DNA of 5,275 nt, taken from QQUD01 sp039029915 (lineage in GTDB: Bacteria; Chloroflexota; Anaerolineae; Promineifilales; Promineifilaceae). Positions within the stretch are counted from its first letter, which is position 1. Each line of letters starts with the position of its first letter. The stretch is taken from positions 1 to 5,275 of the forward strand of contig JBCCFD010000516.1 of NCBI GenBank assembly GCA_039029915.1, in the 5' to 3' direction. The notes under the pieces are model-generated. The model was not told the DNA's origin, did no database searches, and was given only the letters and a program-made list of their open reading frames with translations. A program made the translations under genes and the position numbers. Of the stretch, positions 1 through 4,758 are shown piece after piece.

Positions 1-895
1 ATCTAGGCTGAGGAATGGGATGTTGGGGATCGCGCTCGGTTGTTTGGATGATGTAATAGTAAGTCAAACCGTCCGCTTCTTGATTTGGCGGGAGCAAGCT
101 GGATTGTCCCGCATCGAGGCTGAAAGCAACTTCTTGAAAAGTGGGTGGGACGTTTTGAAGCGGCCAATCGATGCCAAAAAAGCCAACATCGCCACCCGTG
201 GGCACCTCATTGGTTTGCTCAGGAATGGAGTGCTGATTGGCCAAATTGGCAAATGATTCCCCGCTTTGAATTTGCGTTAATAGCGTGTTTGCTAACGCCT
301 CATCAGCGACTTTGATGTAGCTGGCCCGAACTTGGTCACTGGTGGTGGGGACGGCTGCCGCCACTTCTGAAACAAGGGGCCCATAAAGGATGCCAAAGGC
401 AATTTCTTGGCGCAGCTCTTCTTCGGTGTAAAAGTTGCGTTCGAGCCAAGCCTCAAAATTTTCTCGTCCTTCTGCTGCTTCGATGAGTGATAATATTTCT
501 TGGTCGATTCGGGCTTCTTCTACTGTAAGACCCGCTTCGAGGGCGGCTTGGATGATGAGCGTATTGTCAATGATGGAGTTGAGCGCAACTGGCTTGTAAT
601 CGATTATGCTGTCGGGATCAGACTGCTGAAAGCGAGCCAGCTGTTTTTCATAAGTCGATAGTAAAATTTCTTCCCCGTTAACGATAGCAGCAAGGGGTTC
701 GCTGGGGGTTGGTGTCGGTGGAATCGGTGTCGGAACGGCCGTTGCCACAACCTCTGTTGCCTCTTGAACACTTCCTTCCACGGCAATTGCTACCGTAGGT
801 GCTAGCGTTGGCGTGATAGTGGCCTCATCTTGGCGACAGCCCCAAAGAAAAAGTGACAAAATCAGTAAAAAGAGAACTTTTCGCATATGCGTCAT
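1..895 (-). CDS. SurA/PrsA-like parvulin lipoprotein (peptidyl-prolyl isomerase fold), 3' end cut by window
   Basis: The visible 298 residues begin MTHMRKVLFLLILSLFLWGC, a short positive N-terminus, a hydrophobic stretch and a lipobox LWGC with Cys20 as the likely lipidated residue. A Thr/Pro/Ala/Val-rich linker follows (about 25-66). Residues about 68-178 resemble the SurA N-terminal chaperone domain (VNGEEI, then helical). Residues about 187-288 resemble a PpiC/parvulin domain: VRASYIKV, GESFANLANQHS, GGDVGFF (234-240), FQEVAFSLDAGQSS and YYYIIQTTERD. Such proteins are known to assist folding of secreted proteins outside the cytoplasmic membrane. The two parvulin histidines (RHIL and GYHII positions) are Tyr193 and Tyr281 here, so isomerase activity may be lost while chaperone function remains; that part is inference. 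The start at 895 is preferred over the ATG at 886 because AAGGG lies 7 nt upstream of it. The frame is open to the left edge, so only the C-terminal tail is missing. It is the last gene of its strand visible here, 353 bp from the next minus-strand gene. Confidence 0.9.
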   Translation of the reverse strand, partial: MTHMRKVLFLLILSLFLWGCRQDEATITPTLAPTVAIAVEGSVQEATEVVATAVPTPIPPTPTPSEPLAAIVNGEEILLSTYEKQLARFQQSDPDSIIDYKPVALNSIIDNTLIIQAALEAGLTVEEARIDQEILSLIEAAEGRENFEAWLERNFYTEEELRQEIAFGILYGPLVSEVAAAVPTTSDQVRASYIKVADEALANTLLTQIQSGESFANLANQHSIPEQTNEVPTGGDVGFFGIDWPLQNVPPTFQEVAFSLDAGQSSLLPPNQEADGLTYYYIIQTTERDPQHPIPQPR

Positions 896-911
896 AAACA
901 ATCCCTTATTT

Positions 912-963
912 GTGAACGAAATAAAGATTTTGAAACAGAAACAGCAGATTCATTTTCGTTCAC
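912..963. repeat. Hairpin element A of the array
   Basis: A perfect 10-bp inverted repeat: GTGAACGAAA at 912-921 and TTTCGTTCAC at 954-963, with 32 nt between. The inner part is only weakly self-complementary (TGAA 931-934 with TTCA 949-952). It lies 17 bp upstream of the parvulin gene start, so it may fall in that gene's 5' leader. The arm follows the pattern G-N-R-AAC-N-AAA shared with elements C and E. There is no T-run after either arm, so it is not a standard terminator. Confidence 0.75.
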
Positions 964-969
964 TAAGGC

Positions 970-1015
970 AACGGAGAGTAATAGCTTAATCTTTTTTAAA
1001 CGATTTCTTTCCGTT
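970..1015. repeat. Hairpin element B of the array
   Basis: Arms AACGGAGAG (970-978) and CTTTCCGTT (1007-1015) pair over 9 positions; the single non-Watson-Crick pair is G976 with T1009, a G-U wobble in a plus-strand RNA. The inner segment is 28 nt. The 6-bp gap after element A and the similar overall length make it part of the same series, although its arm matches the A/C/E pattern only around AAC. It is the weakest of the five. Confidence 0.5.
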
Positions 1016-1021
1016 TTAGCT

Positions 1022-1072
1022 GAGAACAAAAATTATCTTGAAATAGATGATTCAAAATAAGCTTTTGTTCTC
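1022..1072. repeat. Hairpin element C of the array (near-complete palindrome)
   Basis: Perfect 10-bp arms GAGAACAAAA (1022-1031) and TTTTGTTCTC (1063-1072). Pairing continues inward after a small internal loop (A1032 opposite G1061-C1062): TTATCTTGAA (1033-1042) with TTCAAAATAA (1051-1060), one mismatch, and an 8-nt loop. This is the strongest hairpin in the array, with 19 Watson-Crick pairs in all. It carries the motif TATCTTGA (1034-1041), which recurs in element E. Confidence 0.8.
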
Positions 1073-1143
1073 TATTTGCCTAAGTTGATGCAATTATACC
1101 GTTTGAGAGAAATGGGTGAAAATCTGATTACGAGGAGATTTGT
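1073..1143. other. Spacer within the hairpin array, little structure
   Basis: This 71-bp stretch interrupts the otherwise regular series. It is about long enough to have held one more unit, but no pair of long arms is visible. The only local pairing is AAATCT (1120-1125) with AGATTT (1136-1141) around a 10-nt loop. TTGCCTAAGT (1076-1085) is a 9/10 inverted match to ACTAAGGCAA (962-971) at the A/B junction, which may be chance. Confidence 0.4.
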
Positions 1144-1190
1144 GAAAACCAAACGATATCTTGAGAAGAATTATCTTGATTTTGGTTTTC
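1144..1190. repeat. Hairpin element E of the array
   Basis: Perfect 10-bp arms GAAAACCAAA (1144-1153) and TTTGGTTTTC (1181-1190). An inner stem GATATCTT (1155-1162) pairs with AAGA (1166-1169) plus TATC (1172-1175), leaving a GAG loop and a two-base bulge. The element contains TATCTTGA twice (1157-1164 and 1172-1179). Compared with element C, the arms differ at positions 3 (G/A) and 7 (A/C), and the opposite arm changes to match at both. Confidence 0.8.
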
Positions 1191-1195
1191 ATCGA

Positions 1196-1248
1196 GTAAA
1201 TTTCACATTTCAGTCCGGTCTTGTGCCAAGATATTTACTGAAATTTAC
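1196..1248. repeat. Hairpin element F, abutting the stop codon of the small membrane gene
   Basis: Perfect 10-bp arms GTAAATTTCA (1196-1205) and TGAAATTTAC (1239-1248), with 33 nt between. An inner 5-bp stem TCTTG (1219-1223) and CAAGA (1227-1231) closes a TGC loop. An alternative pairing, ATTTCAGT (1207-1214) with ACTGAAAT (1237-1244), competes with the outer arm. It ends one base before the stop codon of the minus-strand gene at 1249-1443, so it would form directly at the 3' end of that mRNA. A T-run is missing, so Rho-independent termination is uncertain. Confidence 0.75.
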
Positions 1249-1443
1249 CTAAAAGAAGAGTTGTGCTACAAAAAGCAGACCAACAATAAGGGCAATGCCA
1301 AAGCAGCCGACTCTAAGTAATGTTGCTGTTAATTTAAAGGCGGCTCGCAAAACGAACAGACCAATCAACAGGATGACCCCTACAACAACAAGCTGGATGA
1401 GTTCTTGGTTTGTTAACCCAATAAGTTCAGATATAGCTTCCAT
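1249..1443 (-). CDS. Small protein with two membrane segments, unknown function
   Basis: A 64-residue protein, MEAISELIGLTNQ followed by two strongly hydrophobic stretches at about 16-36 (IQLVVVGVILLIGLFVLRAAF) broken by Arg33, and about 46-64 (ending LLFVAQLFF). A short basic turn (Lys37, Arg44) separates them, so the loop is probably cytoplasmic by the positive-inside rule. It has no catalytic motif. The gene is judged real because the composition is protein-like, the ATG at 1443 has AGGA about 10 nt upstream, and a candidate promoter lies at a sensible distance. I do not assign it to a named family. It is flanked on both sides by hairpin elements and is far from its neighbours, so it is probably transcribed alone. 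Confidence 0.65.
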   Translation of the reverse strand: MEAISELIGLTNQELIQLVVVGVILLIGLFVLRAAFKLTATLLRVGCFGIALIVGLLFVAQLFF

Positions 1444-1482
1444 AAATGCATATTCCTAACTGATTTTCAACAAATAATTTTG

Positions 1483-1539
1483 CGGAGATAAATTTCCCTC
1501 GCTGCCTGAAAAGTATAGCATTTCAATAATTTTTCTCCG
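1483..1539. repeat. Hairpin element 5 upstream of the small membrane gene
   Basis: Arms CGGAGATAAATT (1483-1494) and AATTTTTCTCCG (1528-1539) match at 11 of 12 positions, with 33 nt between. An inner TGAAA (1507-1511) and TTTCA (1521-1525) can extend the structure. Size and architecture resemble elements A-F, but the arm sequence is different. It encloses the likely -10 box of the small membrane gene, so it could equally be an operator-type palindrome. Confidence 0.55.
1512..1520 (-). promoter_or_regulatory. Candidate extended -10 promoter for the small membrane gene
   Basis: Read on the minus strand this is TGCTATACT, a good fit to the extended -10 pattern TG-N-TATAAT. No convincing -35 hexamer lies 17 nt upstream (ACGGAG), as is usual for extended -10 promoters. 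Transcription would begin near 1505, giving a leader of about 60 nt before the ATG at 1443. The box sits in the loop of hairpin element 5. Confidence 0.35.
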
Positions 1540-1767
1540 TGTGTTTCGTGTGAAAAGTTGACCCACAATTTAAGAATGCCCAGCGGATAATAAACCAGCT
1601 TGAATACTTAAGGCGTTTACCAAAGTGATTTTCACAAACTATTTTGAATAATAGAAGCATCGGTACCTCAAGGAGGCGAAGTTTGTCGTCATTGTTTTAT
1701 TCAAAGCCGACCCTCCCTTTCACCAAGGCTTGTAGAAAAGATTCATTGAATTACTTAAAATAGCGGT
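1540..1767. other. Non-coding leader region upstream of the RidA-family gene
   Basis: No long gene is visible here. TTGACC at 1558-1563 and GATAAT at 1586-1591 look like promoter boxes, but the 22-nt spacing is too long for confidence. Two inverted repeats cross one another: ACAAACT (1634-1640) with AGTTTGT (1680-1686), and TTTGAATAA (1643-1651) with TTATTCAAA (1697-1705). They could not form as simple nested stems together. A strong AAGGAGG (1670-1676) stands 6 nt before a TTG at 1683 that opens a 26-codon frame ending at 1763, just before the RidA start. Confidence 0.35.
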
Positions 1768-2172
1768 ATGACAAATAAAATGCTTAATCCAGAAACAATA
1801 TTCGATTCTCGTCAGTTCGGCTTTTCACAAATTGTGGTAACAGAAGGCAAAAAAACGATTTATATGTCTGGTCAGATTGGATGGGATGAAAATCAGGTGA
1901 TTGTGGGGCCTGGTGACCTTGGCACACAAATGACTCAAGCGCTGCGCAACATTGAAACTGGCTTACAATTAGCAGGGGCAACGTTGACAGATGTGGTGCT
2001 GCTTCGTATTTATGTGGTTCGTTCAGAGTTTGAAAACAGCGGTGTGATCAAAGACGTTTTAAAAACCTTCTTTCCCGGAGATAGCCCACCTGTTTCGACT
2101 TGGCTTTTTATTGATTCTTTGGCGAATAAAGATTTTTTGATTGAAATCGAGCCAGTTGCTGTCGTTGGTTAG
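1768..2172 (+). CDS. RidA/YjgF/UK114 (Rid) family protein, arginine-less subtype
   Basis: A 134-residue protein, the normal single-domain length for the family. It shows the family's YMSGQIGWDE block (32-41), the helix with TQALRNIETGLQLAGATLTDVV (53-77, family pattern) and the C-terminal FLIEIEPVAVV (123-133). RidA proper is a cytoplasmic trimer that hydrolyses reactive enamines and imines from amino-acid metabolism, protecting PLP enzymes. The arginine that binds the substrate carboxylate (Arg105 in Escherichia coli RidA) aligns with Val109 in PPVSTW, so this belongs with the Rid subfamilies lacking that residue, whose activity is less clear. The ATG at 1768 has only a weak upstream AGCGG; an in-frame ATG at 1780 is possible. 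The stop at 2170-2172 meets the convergent hairpin. No partner gene on the same strand is visible. Confidence 0.9.
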   Translation: MTNKMLNPETIFDSRQFGFSQIVVTEGKKTIYMSGQIGWDENQVIVGPGDLGTQMTQALRNIETGLQLAGATLTDVVLLRIYVVRSEFENSGVIKDVLKTFFPGDSPPVSTWLFIDSLANKDFLIEIEPVAVVG

Positions 2173-2216
2173 TTTTGTATGTTGGCGGGTAAAAACATGA
2201 CGCCAACACACAAAAC
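2172..2216. terminator. Hairpin between two convergent genes, probable bidirectional transcript end
   Basis: Arms GTTTTGTATGTTGGCG (2172-2187) and CGCCAACACACAAAAC (2201-2216) match at 15 of 16 positions around a 13-nt loop. The left arm starts on the last base of the RidA-family stop codon and the right arm ends just before the stop of the DUF1684 gene, so the hairpin fills the entire gap. In either direction the transcript would leave the stem with an A-rich rather than a U-rich end, so it is atypical for intrinsic termination and may act as a 3'-end stabiliser. Confidence 0.65.
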
Positions 2217-3059
2217 TCATTCATGAAATGGATCTTTAAACGTCTTTTCGCCGGCCATGATCGAAGTAGGAATTCGATTTTCTGCTGGTGGGCGGGGGCA
2301 GGTTGCATAAGGTGAGAACGCACAAGGTGGATTGTAGGCTTTGTTGAAGTCAACAAAAACACGGCCGTTTTCCGCTACAGGTTCACTCATTAAAAAGCGA
2401 CCACCCCCATAGCTTTCTTTCCCCGTTGTTTCATCCGCAATCACTAAGAAAAATTGATTGGGGTATCGGGACTTAAGGGCAGTCAGGGTGACGCTTTGTT
2501 CCTGAATTGTTAAGTGAATGACGCCCGGCGAAATCATATCCTCCAGCGTGCCCAAAATGGTGGGAATGGGCACTGTTTTGGGAGATTCCCATGGGGCAAA
2601 GGTGCCTTCGATTTGCCATTTGGGATCAACCGCAAACCGTTCAACCCCTTGAAAGTTAAGCCTGCGTTTGCTTTGGCTGTCTCGAATGCGAATACCTAGC
2701 GCATCGCCTCGCTTGATGACAAACCAGTTGACTGTGCCCATGTGCACAACTGTCGGCCCGTTTGGGTCAGCGTCGGTGAGGAGTGGGTGGTGAGAAATAC
2801 GGCCGTTGTCCACCATTGCATTGACCCCGTCTTCAACCTTTAAGAAAATGCTGCCTTCAGACACTTGGATCACCCCAATCTTTTCAGGGAGACTTGCTGG
2901 GAAAATTGCATCATTCGAGGAATGTGAGCCGATCGAGTTTGAACCCGTTTTTAACCAAGGTAAACCGACCAAAGTCAAAAACCCATCTGGCTGGGTAAGC
3001 GTTTTTATTCTTTGCTGGTGCCATAGTTCAATTATTTCCGAATACTCAGTGTGGTTCAT
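2217..3059 (-). CDS. DUF1684 domain protein, function unknown
   Basis: A 280-residue protein with the hallmarks of DUF1684 along its whole length: N-terminal WHQQRIKTLTQPDGFLTLVG followed by LPWLKTGSNSIGSHSSND, then HMGTVNWFVIKRGDALGIRIRD, FAVDPKW, and the C-terminal signature VDFNKAYNPPCAFSPYATCP (236-255) followed by RPPAENRIP. Cys246 and Cys254 sit in the signature. The family has no established biochemical role. No signal peptide or membrane segment is seen, so it is probably cytoplasmic. The start at 3059 is supported by GGAG 7 nt upstream. It is convergent with the RidA-family gene and divergent from the gene at 3356. Confidence 0.92.
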   Translation of the reverse strand: MNHTEYSEIIELWHQQRIKTLTQPDGFLTLVGLPWLKTGSNSIGSHSSNDAIFPASLPEKIGVIQVSEGSIFLKVEDGVNAMVDNGRISHHPLLTDADPNGPTVVHMGTVNWFVIKRGDALGIRIRDSQSKRRLNFQGVERFAVDPKWQIEGTFAPWESPKTVPIPTILGTLEDMISPGVIHLTIQEQSVTLTALKSRYPNQFFLVIADETTGKESYGGGRFLMSEPVAENGRVFVDFNKAYNPPCAFSPYATCPRPPAENRIPTSIMAGEKTFKDPFHE

Positions 3060-3355
3060 TCTGTTTCTCCAAAATGGTGTTATTTTCCTTTACGAATTAT
3101 CTGCTAAGAAGTAAATTTTGGAAAATTTCAAATCCGTTGATACACTGATTAGGCTAAGTTTTGGAAACAATATCGCTCACATCCCTGCGCAAACCAATTG
3201 TTGTAACGGTTAATCATATACATTTAGTTCACATCCTAGTATTTTGCTCTAGAAGTCTGCATAAGGTTTAGTTGAGCGAATACTCAGCAGTTTTTCGGAT
3301 TTTTTACATCATAATCTGCTAGGCATTTCCGGAAAACGGCACTAGAGGGCGTAGT
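3060..3355. other. Divergent intergenic region with repeated TTTTGGAAA boxes
   Basis: This 296-bp region must hold the control of the DUF1684 gene (minus) and of the two-gene operon (plus). TTTTGGAAA occurs as a direct repeat at 3116-3124 and 3159-3167. The first copy also forms a 10/11 inverted repeat, ATTTTGGAAAA (3115-3125) with TTCTCCAAAAT (3065-3075). TTTAGTT occurs near 3223 and 3267. A short hairpin, TGAG/CTCA, lies around 3273-3286. No promoter with good -35 and -10 boxes at standard spacing was found by eye on either strand. Confidence 0.45.
3326..3335. promoter_or_regulatory. Palindrome TTTCCGGAAA just upstream of the operon start
   Basis: A perfect 10-bp palindrome ends 20 bp before the ATG at 3356. 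Its half-site GGAAA matches the end of the TTTTGGAAA boxes further upstream. The position fits an operator overlapping the transcription start or leader, but a palindrome this short can occur by chance. Confidence 0.25.
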
Positions 3356-4750
3356 ATGGCAATTCCCCCAATCGCAACGATCCGGTGTTCCCCTAAAGAA
3401 ATCAAGGCGACTGAGTCCTATCGAATGAAGATGGATTTAGTGTCCAACATCAAAACTGAAACGATTGAAACAAGCGGCAAGATTGAGATCAAGGTGCCCT
3501 ACGATGGCAATTCGTACGTGACGAAGCGATCCACTAAGGATTTATCTTCACAATGGCAATATAAGCGGTTGCCAAGACGGTCTCGGGCATTGATTGGATA
3601 TCTAAATTTGAAAGACCATACAAAGACTGATCTTGATGTGCAATATGGGCTGAGCCTTCATAATGATGTCATACCACTCGATATCGCTCTCAAAGAACGA
3701 GGGCTCCAATATTTGGAAGGACTCGTTGAAGATAAGTTTGAACAGGTCTCAGAAATAAAATATTTGCCAAATAATCTTCATGCCTCTCCCCTGTCGCTTG
3801 AGTTTTTTATTTCAGATGAAATTTACCACGATGAATTTGAACAAAATGACAATCCTAAATTAAAAAATTATCTTTCGATCGGTTTCAACTTCATATTGGC
3901 TTCTTCCCCTGCTCAAATGAAGCTTTTTGGGGATGAAGGTGTAGAGCTATTAGATTTTCGAATGGATTGGATGACGGTGCCGACAACGGAGCGGATTTCA
4001 GCCGTGCTGTATGCAGTTAATGAGCTAGGGGAGGTTACAAAAGAAGAAACGGCCGTTTCTTATGATGCTGAGGCCAAGCAACTGGTTTGTGCCAAGCTTC
4101 CCTTACTCAAAAACGAACAGAAAAACCAGTATCATAACACCCTCATGCTACAAGTTCCTGAGCCAATGGCCGTGTATAAAGACAAACTCTTTTCAGGAAC
4201 TGCACAATTTAAATACCCTTTTCTCCTTTCTGGATTAAAACTCAATTACTACCAAACGAATGGGCAGCTCAAGAGCAATGATAAGCTTGAAATTAAAAAA
4301 GAGACAAGGTTCTTTCTAGAATTTAGGCTGGGTGTTCGTAATTATTTCAAGAGCAAGCGGTATGTCCCATCACAGCTGTTCCATTTTCCGCGCGTTTTGT
4401 TAACAAAAACGCGCGTTGAAGATATTAAACTCATTTTAGAAGATGAACGGTTTACCAATATCCGACCAATTCCAACAAAAAATAGAAATGCCGTGAAGCT
4501 TTATGCTGAGCGAGAAGAAGGTATGGCAACTTTACGCTTGCAAATGCGCTTAATTGGGCATCAGGCGATGACTGAACGAGAAAAGATCATTCCCGGTGAT
4601 GAAAAATTTACGACCAAGTTTCCAACCGGAGGGTTTAAATGCCATATTAAAGCTGAACTTTCTCAAGATTATCACACAGTTGTGAATGTGATCAGCAGAA
4701 TTCATGCCAGAATGAAGCAGCGTTTTCATCACGTTACTGTTATAGATTGA
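3356..4750 (+). CDS. Unrecognised 464-residue soluble protein, first gene of a two-gene operon
   Basis: I do not recognise this protein. It has no signal peptide and no membrane segment. The first 90 residues are rich in Lys and Arg (for example KRLPRRSRALIGYL at 70-83). A middle part is acidic around 152-166 (ISDEIYHDEFEQNDN), followed by an alternating hydrophobic stretch YLSIGFNFILAS (172-183) and LLDFRMDWMTVPTTERISAVLYAV (198-221, key residues D200, R202, D204, W205). The last 140 residues are again basic (FFLEFRLGVRNYFKSKRYVP, ending MKQRFHHVTVID). The pattern suggests several mixed alpha/beta or beta-rich domains. The ATG at 3356 has AGAGGG 6 nt upstream; internal ATGs at 3425 and 3431 have no better site. 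The stop is 8 nt before the next start, whose ribosome-binding site it overlaps. Two long palindromes lie inside the gene (4044-4061, 4389-4415). A scaffold or partner for the membrane zinc protein is possible, but that is guesswork. Confidence 0.85.
   Translation: MAIPPIATIRCSPKEIKATESYRMKMDLVSNIKTETIETSGKIEIKVPYDGNSYVTKRSTKDLSSQWQYKRLPRRSRALIGYLNLKDHTKTDLDVQYGLSLHNDVIPLDIALKERGLQYLEGLVEDKFEQVSEIKYLPNNLHASPLSLEFFISDEIYHDEFEQNDNPKLKNYLSIGFNFILASSPAQMKLFGDEGVELLDFRMDWMTVPTTERISAVLYAVNELGEVTKEETAVSYDAEAKQLVCAKLPLLKNEQKNQYHNTLMLQVPEPMAVYKDKLFSGTAQFKYPFLLSGLKLNYYQTNGQLKSNDKLEIKKETRFFLEFRLGVRNYFKSKRYVPSQLFHFPRVLLTKTRVEDIKLILEDERFTNIRPIPTKNRNAVKLYAEREEGMATLRLQMRLIGHQAMTEREKIIPGDEKFTTKFPTGGFKCHIKAELSQDYHTVVNVISRIHARMKQRFHHVTVID
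4044..4061. repeat. Perfect 18-bp palindrome inside the 464-residue gene
   Basis: AAGAAACGGCCGTTTCTT is its own reverse complement, with no spacer. It lies in the codons for about Glu230-Ser235. Its centre is ACGGCCGT, the octamer that also occurs at 735-742, 2361-2368 and 2799-2806. Confidence 0.7.
4389..4415. repeat. 27-bp near-perfect palindrome inside the 464-residue gene
   Basis: CGCGCGTTTT at 4389-4398 opposes AAAAACGCGCG at 4405-4415, with the centre GTTAAC at 4399-4404 also self-complementary. The only flaw is one extra A in the right arm. It lies in the codons for Pro345-Arg353. In mRNA it could form a GC-clamped hairpin in mid-gene; it is not followed by a T-run. Confidence 0.65.
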
Positions 4751-4758
4751 GGTCATTT

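Noticed and set aside
20..256. 78-residue plus-strand reading frame
   Set aside because: It lies antisense to the well-supported parvulin domain and has no domain-like sequence.
604..786. 60-residue minus-strand frame
   Set aside because: It is another frame of the parvulin gene, across the lipoprotein linker and SurA-like region.
912..1248. CRISPR array or simple tandem repeat
   Set aside because: The units are not identical direct repeats; only the hairpin layout and part of the arms are shared, and no cas gene is present.
896..1248. Degraded coding sequence or insertion-sequence remnant
   Set aside because: No frame of useful length and no transposase-like residues are seen; the arms are internal to short units rather than bounding a gene-sized segment.
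1558..1591. Promoter TTGACC with GATAAT for the RidA-family gene
   Set aside because: The spacer is 22 nt, outside the normal 16-19, and the boxes are about 180 bp from the gene.
1550..1635. Inverted repeat GTGAAAA/TTTTCAC as another hairpin element
   Set aside because: The arms are only 7 bp with over 70 nt between them, so chance is a sufficient explanation.
1784..1981. 65-residue minus-strand frame
   Set aside because: It is antisense to the conserved core of the RidA-family gene.
2108..2362. 84-residue minus-strand frame
   Set aside because: It overlaps the DUF1684 C-terminal signature in another frame and runs through the convergent hairpin.
2806..3114. 102-residue plus-strand frame
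   Set aside because: It is antisense to the conserved N-terminal half of DUF1684, and its end is low-complexity intergenic sequence.
3286..3320. Hairpin AGCAG/CTGCT before the operon
   Set aside because: Five base pairs around a 25-nt loop is too weak to call.
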